Origin: Bifidobacterium sp.
GTDB lineage: Bacteria; Actinomycetota; Actinomycetes; Actinomycetales; Bifidobacteriaceae
Assembly (NCBI GenBank): GCA_022739095.1
Contig: JAIJEI010000059.1
Coordinates: forward strand, 1 to 10,720
Direction: 5' to 3'
DNA: 10,720 nucleotides
Both the position numbers and the translations under genes were made by a program. Each line of letters starts with the position of its first letter. Position 1 is the stretch's first letter. The notes below the pieces were generated by a model. That model saw only the letters and a program-made list of their open reading frames with translations. It had not been told where the DNA came from and searched no databases. Shown in pieces: positions 1-5,515 of the stretch.

Positions 1-12
1 ATGCGCCAGAGG

Positions 13-861
13 CTATTGCCGGCCGGTGACCCACGGCGCATCCGAATGGACGTGCGGAATCATCATCGCGATGACCGCCAGCAGACACCCGAGCATCACT
101 ATCAGAATGATGTTCTCATGCCCGTGAGCCTGCAGAAGCGCGCCGGTCAGCGCACCGGACGCCAGCGCTAGCATTACGACCGCACGCCGCCCGAGCTTCG
201 ACTGCTGGTGGCCGTGGGCCGAAGTGTCTGCGACGACGCCGGTCAGCGTCATCGTGAGCACGGTGGTGGGCAGGTCCGGCACCGACAGCTTGCGGGCGGT
301 GGAGTTCTGGATGCCCATCGCCGGGGCGAGCAGCACGATCAGCAGGATGATATGCAGGTCGATGTGCCGTGCGGTGGGGAAGTTCAGGCTTGGCTGCGAG
401 GCCTGTGAGGCCTGGGTGGTCTGTGCAAGCCGTGCAATCGAGGAGACGCCGAACGCATCGTCTGCGGGACCGGTCATGAGCTGGTTCAAAAGATAGACGC
501 CGATCAACGCGGCGAGTACGAACGACGCCTGCACGCAGGTAGAGGCCAACAGATGCTTGGCCCGGTTCTCCCCGAATCGCCGGATGATGCGCCCGCCGAT
601 CAGCGCGCCGACCATGAAGGAGACGAGCGTCAGCGCCGACGTCCACCAGACGAAGCCTTGGGCATGGGCGATCGAAAACCCAAGAAACACGATATTGCCG
701 GTCACGTTGGCCACGAACACATGCCCCAGCGACAGGTAGCTCAGCGCGTCCACCAGCCCGGCGACGAACGTCAGCACCACCAAGGCGGGGGAGAGCAGAC
801 CGTATCTGTCTTCCTTGCGGGGAACTAACGTGCGTCCTGCTTCGGCAAGATGTGATGTCAT
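13..861 (-). CDS. DUF1275 (YoaK-like) integral membrane protein
   Basis: This is a complete 282-residue multi-pass membrane protein. Hydrophobic segments lie near residues 22-45, 50-65, 72-92, 105-128, 168-185, 195-212, 226-245 and 250-270. The DUF1275 family signature is visible twice: FVAGLVDALSYLSLGHVFVA followed by NVTGN (residues 32-55), and MGIQNSTARKLSVPDLPTT followed by VLTMTLTG (182-208). The family is thought to be transporter-like but has no established substrate, so I assign none. At 282 residues it is longer than the roughly 220-240 typical of the family. The excess is largely a polar Ala/Ser/Gln/Thr-rich loop at about 130-167. The only upstream Shine-Dalgarno-like stretch, AAAAGGAG on the minus strand, is 13 nt from the ATG, which is long. 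No alternative in-frame start exists just upstream. The gene stands alone and points away from the rest of the window. Confidence 0.88.
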   Translation of the reverse strand: MTSHLAEAGRTLVPRKEDRYGLLSPALVVLTFVAGLVDALSYLSLGHVFVANVTGNIVFLGFSIAHAQGFVWWTSALTLVSFMVGALIGGRIIRRFGENRAKHLLASTCVQASFVLAALIGVYLLNQLMTGPADDAFGVSSIARLAQTTQASQASQPSLNFPTARHIDLHIILLIVLLAPAMGIQNSTARKLSVPDLPTTVLTMTLTGVVADTSAHGHQQSKLGRRAVVMLALASGALTGALLQAHGHENIILIVMLGCLLAVIAMMIPHVHSDAPWVTGRQ

Positions 862-1107
862 GGTTGCGACGAGGCTCCTTTTCGGGATTGAAATTATGGC
901 GAGAACATGCGCCGGTCGACGCCGTCACTCTACTCCCTACTCCCGTACGGTGACGGTGAACTATCGACGCTTTGGCCGATCAGATGCATCGGTATGCCAG
1001 TAGTGCACTGGTGATTACGCATTTTTAAACTTCACTAACTGAATGGCACTCAGTCCGGATGTGATCTTTCGAAGAGTTCGTTGCAGGTGCGATGGCAGTG
1101 GGCAAAA

Positions 1108-1467
1108 TGTGCATCCACATGGATGCCGCGCATCCCCTCCGTGCCGGATGCTGGCTTGGCGGGCCAGTTCCGCTTCCTCGCCAAGCCAGGCCCATGGCTG
1201 GTGCTTGGTGCGGTGTTCGTTGGCAACTCCGGCGTGTTCTGTTGGTGGAGCTATGTGTCTCCGTGGCTGCAGAAGACTGGTGGATACGATTCAAAGCTTG
1301 TGCCGCTGCTGATGATGCTTGCCGGTTTCGGCATGGTGGTCGGTGGCCTTGCAGGCGGACATCTGGCCGATCACTGGTTGCACGCCGCAACTGCGGCTGT
1401 GGGGCAGTTCATTTCGGCGATGGCCCTGCTCGCCGTATTCGCTCTGCGTTTTGAGCGCCGAGCTTGA
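1108..1467 (+). pseudogene. Remnant of an MFS (DHA1/AraJ-like) efflux transporter
   Basis: The plus-strand reading frame ending at 1467 encodes the linker and transmembrane helices of a 12-helix MFS drug or sugar efflux protein, roughly helices 7 to 9. Telling segments are QFRFLAKPGPWLVLG, GVFCWWSYVSPWLQ and LLMMLAGFGMVVGGLAGG, the last with the usual G-rich MFS helix pattern. An intact protein would be about 400 residues. Here everything before the central linker and everything after about helix 9 is missing. The frame closes with ERRA-stop at 1465-1467, and no ribosome-binding site precedes any candidate start. I read it as a decayed fragment whose neighbours have replaced the rest of the gene. 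The left border is approximate. Confidence 0.75.
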
Positions 1468-1522
1468 AGAAGGGCTCGGACATCCTGCGTATGGCCTCGT
1501 TGTATAGGCTCATGGTCGCATA

Positions 1523-1610
1523 CTTAGGAACTTGACCTTGGAACTTAGGAAATATACTGTGGAACCTAGGAAGTTATGAGGTTGAAGTTCCTGGGTTACT
1601 TCCTAGGTTC
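1523..1610. repeat. Cluster of five CTAG-type boxes upstream of the AlbA_2 regulator
   Basis: Five copies of a box related to GGAACCTAGGAAGTT can be read. Forward copies have cores CTTAGGAA at 1523-1530, CTTAGGAA at 1544-1551 and CCTAGGAA at 1565-1572. Inverted copies are AAGTTCCTGGGTT at 1585-1597 and ACTTCCTAGGTTC at 1598-1610. The three forward cores are spaced exactly 21 bp apart, two helical turns. Copies 3 and 5 form a perfect 13-bp inverted repeat (1562-1574 with 1598-1610). The second copy lies between a -35 and a -10 sequence, and the third lies just downstream of the -10. This placement fits an operator array for repression. The protein that binds is inferred to be the adjacent regulator. 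Confidence 0.8.
1532..1558 (+). promoter_or_regulatory. Promoter of the AlbA_2 regulator gene
   Basis: TTGACC at 1532-1537 and TATACT at 1553-1558 resemble -35 and -10 elements. The spacer is 15 bp, shorter than the ideal 17. It is the best promoter-like match before the gene, and the repeated boxes are placed around and inside it. Confidence 0.5.
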
Positions 1611-1633
1611 TTCTTTGATGTGCAGGGGGCTCC

Positions 1634-3151
1634 ATGTTCTCCAAGGTCGTTACCGACGATGATCTGGCTGTGGTGGTAAACACCATGCGTGAGGCCAATA
1701 CTGACTTGGCCGATTACGAGATTAAGGACGCCAAAGGCGGTTTCCCCTCTTCCGTGGTGGATTCCATGGTGGCGTTCGCTAACACGTCTGGTGGCGTGGT
1801 CATTCTCGGTATTTCCGAGAAGACGTTCGATTCGGTGGGTGTGGACGTCAAGATGCTGCAGAGTCAGCTTGCGCAGGCAGCGCGTGACCGTATCAGCCCG
1901 TCCATCATGACCGACATCCTCGTGTTGCATTACGGCGGCAAGCCGGTGGTTGTCGCCAATATACCCGAACTGGACGTACGTCAGAAGCCTTGCTACATCC
2001 GTAGGGACGGCAGGCCCAATGGTTCGTATCTGCGCACCGGCGACGGCGACTACAAGATGACGATGTACGAAATCGACCGGTTCATGGAGAACCAGTACCG
2101 GATGGCCCGCAACGATGTTGTCGTCGTCGACGAAGCCACAGTGGATGATTTGGACCAAACCCTACTGAACGGATGGCTGAATATTCAGCGAGGGGGATCG
2201 TTCGGCGGCACCGCGTCAATGAGCGATGAGCAATTGATGGTCAATCGGCGTGTGCTGGCTTACGATGCGCAGGGTGTGTTGCGCCCCACGATTGCCGGGT
2301 TGATGGCGTTGGGGGCTTTTCCGCAGAAGTTCTTCCCCCGACTGAACATCGTATTCTCGGCGTTTCCTACGTCGGTGAAGGGCGATGTCGCGGCGGGCGG
2401 CCGAAGGTTTGTCGATTCGCAGAATATCGATGGTCCTATTCCGGTCATGTTGCTCGCCGCGTTGCGTGCGGTGTCCCGTAATATTAGGCACGGGGCCGTG
2501 GTCAAAGGCGCTCTGCGCGAGGATGTGCCGGAATACCCCCTCGCCGCTGTCAGAGAGGCGGTGGCGAATGCCCTGATGCACCGTGACTACTCGATGGATG
2601 CGCAAGGGGCACCGGTGCGTGTGGAGCTGTATCCGGATCGTCTGGAGATCATCAACCTCGGCGGTCTGTTTGGATCATTGACCGTGGATGGACTCGGCAA
2701 AAAGGGCAGCACCCAGTCTCGAAACCAGTTCCTTTCGCGCATCTTGGAGGATGTCTCCTACACGGACATCGATGGTCGGGTCGGTCGCGTGGTGGAGAAC
2801 CGTGGAACCGGATATGCGATTATCGAAGGTTCTCTGGCTGACGCGCTTATGGATCCTCCTGTACTGGTGAGCACCCTGAGTGAATTCCGCATTATCTTCG
2901 GGCATCGCAGAATGACTGAACAAGAGGGAACTTCCTACTCGCGGGACAATATGCGTCAGGCGATTCTCTCGTATCTGGCCGAACGGAACAGCGCCAGCAC
3001 ATCCGAGCTGGCTAACGCGGCTGGTGTGTCTACGAAGACAATTCGTGATTACCTGTCTAGCCTGATGGATGAGAATCTTGTCGAGGGCATCGGGTCCAAG
3101 TACAGTCCCAAGCGTCGATACCGGCTGGTGGCTTCCGAGCAGCAGTGGTAG
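1634..3151 (+). CDS. AlbA_2 / ATPase-like / winged-helix transcriptional regulator
   Basis: This is a 505-residue protein with the three-part architecture of the COG2865 class. An AlbA_2 (Schlafen-type, formerly 'divergent AAA-4') domain spans about 28-140, with EIKDAKGGFPSSVVDSM, AFANTSGGVVILGI (47-60) and YIRRDGRPNGSYLR. A GHKL-like HATPase_c_4 domain spans about 295-400, with YPLAAVREAVANALMHRDYS (301-320) containing the N-box E308/N312, PDRLEIINLGGL, and the late RGTGY (390-394). A winged-helix domain spans about 438-498, with STSELANAAGVSTKTIRDYL as its helix-turn-helix. Its start is supported by AGGGGG at 1624-1629. Members of this class are predicted regulators, but the ligand and targets are generally unknown. 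Box clusters on both sides and a promoter threaded through the upstream cluster suggest it controls itself. It is probably monocistronic. The pseudogene at 3273-3610 is a broken member of the same class. Confidence 0.85.
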   Translation: MFSKVVTDDDLAVVVNTMREANTDLADYEIKDAKGGFPSSVVDSMVAFANTSGGVVILGISEKTFDSVGVDVKMLQSQLAQAARDRISPSIMTDILVLHYGGKPVVVANIPELDVRQKPCYIRRDGRPNGSYLRTGDGDYKMTMYEIDRFMENQYRMARNDVVVVDEATVDDLDQTLLNGWLNIQRGGSFGGTASMSDEQLMVNRRVLAYDAQGVLRPTIAGLMALGAFPQKFFPRLNIVFSAFPTSVKGDVAAGGRRFVDSQNIDGPIPVMLLAALRAVSRNIRHGAVVKGALREDVPEYPLAAVREAVANALMHRDYSMDAQGAPVRVELYPDRLEIINLGGLFGSLTVDGLGKKGSTQSRNQFLSRILEDVSYTDIDGRVGRVVENRGTGYAIIEGSLADALMDPPVLVSTLSEFRIIFGHRRMTEQEGTSYSRDNMRQAILSYLAERNSASTSELANAAGVSTKTIRDYLSSLMDENLVEGIGSKYSPKRRYRLVASEQQW

Positions 3152-3221
3152 GTGATTTTGGATGAATGAAGTCGCTCCTATGCGATTTGCTCCATCGCAC
3201 ATTGTGTCTTGAACCCGGTCC

Positions 3222-3278
3222 GGAACCTAAGAAGTTACCTAGGAACCTAGGAAGTAGGTGTGGATAGGGTTCCTAGGT
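3222..3278. repeat. Second CTAG-box cluster, downstream of the regulator
   Basis: The same box as upstream recurs here. GGAACCTAAGAAGTT is at 3222-3236, GGAACCTAGGAAGTA at 3242-3256 (preceded by a partial ACCTAGGAACC at 3237-3247), and an inverted GGTTCCTAGGT at 3268-3278. CTAG cores are centred near 3228, 3240, 3248 and 3274. The cluster lies between the 3' ends of two convergent coding frames, so it is not in an obvious promoter position. The stop codon of the neighbouring pseudogene frame (3273-3275) falls inside the last box. Confidence 0.75.
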
Positions 3279-3610
3279 TTGGGTACTGGCGTTGGAGGCG
3301 CGGCTGTGTCTGCTTGAACCTTGGCGTTCGATGAGCTTGGCTTCTCTCATCTCTCGAAGCGTGCGTTTCACCGTGGAATCGGAGGCTTGAAGTGCTGCCG
3401 CTGCCTGCTGATATGTAATTGCAGGATTCTTGCGAATGAGCTGTAGAACCATTTGCTGTCGCGTCGTTAAGTCGGCTAGGGGTCACCATCATCGAGCACA
3501 GGATCCTTGCCGGAGTAAGGCTTCGAATACTTGTACAGGTTGCGCATGCCACTGCCGAGCTCATCGGCAAGACCGATATTACGGAAGAACTTTGCGATAA
3601 ACGGGTTCCG
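3273..3610 (-). pseudogene. Broken second AlbA_2-class regulator (C-terminal remnant)
   Basis: Two minus-strand pieces of a COG2865-type regulator abut in different frames. The first, 3610 down to 3476, reads RNPFIAKFFRNIGLADELGS and continues GMRNLYKYSKPYSGKDPVLDDGDP before a stop. This is the recognisable end of the HATPase_c_4 domain in the family. The second, 3479 down to 3273, encodes a winged helix with LTTRQQMVLQLIRKNPAITY, then QQAAAALQASDSTVKRTLRE and LIERQGSS. The frame shift at about 3476-3479 and the absence of the usual residues between the two parts point to an internal deletion. The AlbA_2 domain and most of the ATPase-like domain are gone, with the left piece starting abruptly next to the terminator at 3611-3656. 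No start codon or ribosome-binding site remains, so it is not expected to be functional. Confidence 0.8.
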
Positions 3611-3656
3611 AAAAAATGAAAAACCCGGAACCGTTGAAATTCCAACGGTTCCGGGT
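3611..3656 (-). terminator. Rho-independent terminator beyond the distal attachment repeat
   Basis: On the minus strand a perfect 14-bp stem (3643-3656 with 3623-3636, GC-rich ACCCGGAACCGTTG) with a 6-nt loop is followed by TTTTTCATTTTTT. It lies 5 bp beyond the displaced tRNA 3' end at 3662-3676. It is therefore probably the original terminator of the tRNA-Ser gene, separated from it by the islet. Confidence 0.85.
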
Positions 3657-3661
3657 GTCCG

Positions 3662-3676
3662 TGCGGAGGATACGAG
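3662..3676. repeat. Distal attachment-site repeat (tRNA 3' end fragment)
   Basis: TGCGGAGGATACGAG is identical to 7595-7609, where the same 15 bp forms the 3' acceptor and part of the T-stem of tRNA-Ser. Here no tRNA body is attached: the sequence diverges at once to GGCCTAA. This fits the far boundary of an element integrated at the tRNA 3' end. Confidence 0.88.
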
Positions 3677-3925
3677 GGCCTAAACACAGAGGCCGTTAGG
3701 CCTTGGGATAGGCTGTTTCCTGCGTTTTCGAAGCATTGCTTCTTATGTTCGAACCATTCACTTCAAGGTACTTCACGGCAGTGACGGTGTTTCATGCTTC
3801 GCGGCCTTTGACTTCTGCGCTGCTTGAATTTGTTGAATGATACAGTTGTGATCTTAGATTCGGCGGGATGAGAGTCGTACTTGGGAAAATCGATTCAAGC
3901 CTGACGAACTCATCGTAATTGAGCC
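3677..3925. other. Gene-free edge of the islet
   Basis: I see no convincing gene on either strand between the distal attachment repeat and the promoter of the peptide operon. Directly next to the repeat, GGCCTAA (3677-3683) and TTAGGCC (3696-3702) form a 7-bp inverted repeat with a 12-nt loop that could be a protein-binding site or a weak hairpin. Short frames on the minus strand lack start signals. Confidence 0.5.
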
Positions 3926-3954
3926 TATACAGGAATCTCTGTTGATGATATACT
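3926..3954 (+). promoter_or_regulatory. Promoter of the bacteriocin-like operon
   Basis: TATACA (3926-3931) and TATACT (3949-3954) are separated by exactly 17 bp. The -10 is preceded by TGA (3946-3948), giving an extended -10 (TGn) element. Initiation near 3961 would leave a leader of about 75-80 nt before the ATG at 4039. Confidence 0.65.
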
Positions 3955-3982
3955 CTTTTACTAGACAAGCGATTTTCTACTT

Positions 3983-4014
3983 GCCTACCAAATAGTGGGT
4001 ATACCGCCTACCAA
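3983..4014 (+). repeat. Direct repeat GCCTACCAA in the leader of the peptide operon
   Basis: GCCTACCAA occurs at 3983-3991 and again at 4006-4014, 23 bp apart, inside the likely untranslated leader. The pair is also bracketed by a short inverted repeat, TTGCCT at 3981-3986 and AGGCAA at 4014-4019. It could bind a regulator, or serve in RNA-level control given its closeness to the ribosome-binding site. Its CTACCA core also resembles boxes near the integrase gene. Confidence 0.45.
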
Positions 4015-4038
4015 GGCAATGAAGCATCGGAGGTACCA

Positions 4039-4578
4039 ATGGCTCGTCTTATGAAATCGGCACGTGGAATACTTGCCCTAGTAGTCTCATTCTCCTTAGC
4101 ACTAGTTTTGGGACTCGTGCCGATGACATCAGCAAATGCGGCAGAGATCGCAATCAGCGGAATGCCAAAAGAGTCCATACCTGCGGCATTCGGAGGAGAG
4201 CTTCACGGCGAAAATACCTCGACCGTCGAAGTGGATGGTAAAGGTACGTTGACCGCAACAATCAACTACGACACAGGAGTCGTTACGGTCAAGGATTTCA
4301 ATGGTGCTGTTCGCACTGAATCCCTAGCTGCGGTAGTCGCCAATGCAGCAAATGAGCTTGAGAAAATTCCTGCGGAACAACGTCAGGAACTTATGAACAG
4401 GGCACAGTTGAGGATTACGCCGCATGATGTATGTCCGTATCTTGTCACCGCCATAGGATTTGGTCATAACGCAGCATGGCAAGCCGCATTGAGCCTTGTC
4501 GGGGTGAATCCTGCCATTGCTGTGTTGGTGGGTCTTGGTTTTGCGTTCTTCTGGGCGTGGGTTTCAAGTCACTGCTGA
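4039..4578 (+). CDS. Secreted bacteriocin-like precursor (two-cysteine hydrophobic C-terminal domain)
   Basis: This 179-residue protein begins with a clear Sec signal peptide: MARLMKSARG, a hydrophobic core at about 10-28, and an ANA-type cleavage site near 34/35. A polar middle region (about 36-130) contains a small beta-rich part and a charged helix, ELEKIPAEQRQELMNRAQL (106-124). The last 48 residues are strongly hydrophobic and glycine/alanine-rich, start at Cys132 (VCPYLVTAIGFGHN) and end at the terminal residue Cys179 (FFWAWVSSHC). These are the only cysteines. The layout of signal peptide, pro-region and hydrophobic cysteine-bearing C-terminal peptide matches precursors of Sec-exported peptide toxins such as SdpC. 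I recognise no close family from memory and no SdpA/SdpB partners are present. Ribosome binding is supported by GGAGG at 4029-4033. A 32-residue ORF follows 29 bp downstream. An ordinary secreted or membrane-anchored protein remains possible. Confidence 0.7.
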   Translation: MARLMKSARGILALVVSFSLALVLGLVPMTSANAAEIAISGMPKESIPAAFGGELHGENTSTVEVDGKGTLTATINYDTGVVTVKDFNGAVRTESLAAVVANAANELEKIPAEQRQELMNRAQLRITPHDVCPYLVTAIGFGHNAAWQAALSLVGVNPAIAVLVGLGFAFFWAWVSSHC

Positions 4579-4607
4579 ACAGGTTTTCATTCATGCGAAG
4601 GTAAATC

Positions 4608-4706
4608 ATGAAGTTAGTTAATTTCCTGCCTTTCCTAGGGGAACTCGTCGTCGACTTGTTTGTGTGGTGTAAATGGTGGCATCCACATGACAAGGACCAC
4701 AAATAA
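4608..4706 (+). CDS. 32-residue hydrophobic companion peptide (possible immunity peptide)
   Basis: This small ORF starts 29 bp after the bacteriocin-like gene. GAAGG at 4597-4601 lies 6 nt before its ATG. The product starts MKLVNFLPFLGELVVDLF, continues with an aromatic stretch W20-C21-K22-W23-W24, and ends in a polar His/Asp/Lys-rich tail (HPHDKDHK). One short membrane-spanning helix with a charged cytoplasmic or external tail is the simplest reading. Its place as the second gene between a shared promoter and a hairpin at 4729-4775 fits an immunity peptide, a second peptide of a two-peptide bacteriocin, or an export helper. None of these roles can be told from sequence alone. Confidence 0.55.
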   Translation: MKLVNFLPFLGELVVDLFVWCKWWHPHDKDHK

Positions 4707-4728
4707 CCTCAAACCTCATACATCGTTG

Positions 4729-4775
4729 GAGAACTGGCGTGTGCAGTCTTGATGAGACCTCACACGCCAGTTCTC
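4729..4775 (+). terminator. Long hairpin ending the peptide operon
   Basis: A perfect 15-bp stem (GAGAACTGGCGTGTG at 4729-4743, complementary arm 4761-4775) has a 17-nt loop and begins 22 bp after the 32-residue ORF. The following T-tract is poor (TTATG), so termination may be only partial. The stem can also form in transcripts from the minus strand, where the antitoxin gene ends at 4824, so it could serve both convergent operons. Confidence 0.65.
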
Positions 4776-4823
4776 TTATGCGTCGGTGCGTTGTCAGCGC
4801 CTGTATTAGCTGTGTCTGATGCG

Positions 4824-5108
4824 TCAGGCGTCTATGAGGTGCGAGAGCCGTTCGGTCATCGCGGCTCTGGTCCATGCGCTTACGCTCATGTGGTTGCGCT
4901 TGGCATCCGCCTCGATGAGATGCCACATGGTATCGCTCAGACGGATGGTGCGCGGGCGCAGAGGCTCGGTGTCGGCCTCCCACGCGCGCCCCTCGAACGG
5001 GGTGACCTGAGCGCCGGGGAAACCGTTCTCGGCCTCCTCGGCCCACCTGTCGACCAGCTCGTCGGTGATCTCGGTGCCGTTCTCGGCTATGTATCTGCGA
5101 CCAGTCAT
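4824..5108 (-). CDS. Ribbon-helix-helix antitoxin
   Basis: This is a 94-residue protein. The N-terminal part has the segment GTEITDELVDRWAEEAENGF (11-30) that I associate with actinobacterial antitoxins of this kind. The C-terminal part, RTIRLSDTMWHLIEADAKRN with HMSVSAWTRAAMTERL (53-88), is a ribbon-helix-helix DNA-binding domain. I chose the ATG at 5108 because AAGGAGG lies 5 nt before it on the minus strand and because the ATG overlaps the toxin stop as ATGA (5105-5108), a sign of translational coupling. The same frame stays open further upstream, but that part has no start signal and overlaps the toxin gene. The expected role is to neutralise the neighbouring toxin and repress the pair's promoter. 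Confidence 0.8.
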   Translation of the reverse strand: MTGRRYIAENGTEITDELVDRWAEEAENGFPGAQVTPFEGRAWEADTEPLRPRTIRLSDTMWHLIEADAKRNHMSVSAWTRAAMTERLSHLIDA

Positions 5109-5395
5109 CGGTTCCTCCTTATCTCGTCGCGGAATCCCTTGGTCAGATTGTTCGCATGAATGATCAGCGGCGTATGGTCGTCCAACCTCACGAACACGAG
5201 CTCTATGCCCCTGCCCTCGGCATCGATGCCGATCGTCGCCCAACGGGGAGGCTCCCCGTCACGGTCATGATAACGAATGACCGCACCATCGGAACCCGTC
5301 TCGAAGGCCGTCCTGATCTGATCGACGCTCAACCCATGGATACGGGCGTGTGGATGAATGAGGATACGCACACCAACAAGCATACAACAGAGCAT
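5105..5395 (-). CDS. Putative type II toxin (BrnT/RelE-like fold)
   Basis: This is a protein of up to 96 residues transcribed ahead of its antitoxin, the order typical of BrnT-BrnA pairs. Visible features are ILIHPHARIHGLSVDQI (11-27), then IRYHDRDGEPPRWATIGID (40-58) and a final strand-helix, PLIIHANNLTKGFRDEIRRN (76-95), reminiscent of the end of BrnT-type proteins. These toxins are ribonucleases in the families studied. That activity is assumed here, not shown. The start is uncertain: the ATG at 5395, an ATG at 5383 and a GTG at 5371 are all possible and none has a good ribosome-binding site, so leaderless initiation is plausible. Homologues I recall begin close to the HPHA segment, which favours the later starts. 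The 4-bp overlap with the antitoxin makes the pair convincing. Confidence 0.7.
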   Translation of the reverse strand: MLCCMLVGVRILIHPHARIHGLSVDQIRTAFETGSDGAVIRYHDRDGEPPRWATIGIDAEGRGIELVFVRLDDHTPLIIHANNLTKGFRDEIRRNR

Positions 5396-5429
5396 ACGAA
5401 AACGAATACGGTCAGACTACCGTGCATCG

Positions 5430-5438
5430 TGATATGAT
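5430..5438 (+). promoter_or_regulatory. Extended -10 promoter for the small RNA
   Basis: TGATATGAT contains a TGn motif followed by TATGAT (5433-5438). A -35 match about 17 bp upstream (GGTCAG at 5410-5415) is weak, as is common with extended -10 promoters. Transcription would start near 5445, divergent from the toxin gene that starts at or near 5395. Confidence 0.55.
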
Positions 5439-5444
5439 TGATCT

Positions 5445-5515
5445 TGAACCCTTTTGGTTAGGGGCGAAAGCCGATAACCATCGAAGGCCCGATGTTGCAA
5501 GCGTCGGGCCTTTTC
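5445..5515 (+). ncRNA. Candidate small structured RNA
   Basis: A likely transcript of about 70 nt runs from just after the extended -10 to the T-rich end of a strong terminator. Its 5' half folds as GGTTA (5456-5460) with TAACC (5475-5479), closing an inner GGC-GAAA-GCC tetraloop hairpin (5463-5472). Its 3' half is the terminator stem at 5484-5512. No plus-strand gene follows, so this is not an obvious riboswitch or leader. A 43-codon frame from 5435 crosses it, but that frame has no ribosome-binding site. The function is unknown. Control of the adjacent toxin, the integrase or a replication-type step is conceivable. Confidence 0.55.

Noticed and set aside
1151..1189. An 11-bp inverted repeat CTGGCTTGGCG with a 17-nt loop
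   Set aside because: It lies inside the coding remnant of the MFS transporter, has no T-tract and no promoter context, so it is probably chance.
3247..3687. A 146-codon minus-strand open frame across the regulator pseudogene
   Set aside because: Its frame differs from both recognisable regulator fragments, it crosses a perfect terminator and the attachment repeat, and its translation shows no family pattern.
3705..3790. Short minus-strand frames near the far edge of the islet
   Set aside because: The longest is under 35 codons between stops, without a start signal or recognisable motif.
4632..4639. TTCCTAGG inside the 32-residue ORF, and CCTAGG near 7960 and 8993
   Set aside because: These are single short matches without the flanking GGAA...AAGTT bases and without clustering, unlike the boxes around the regulator.
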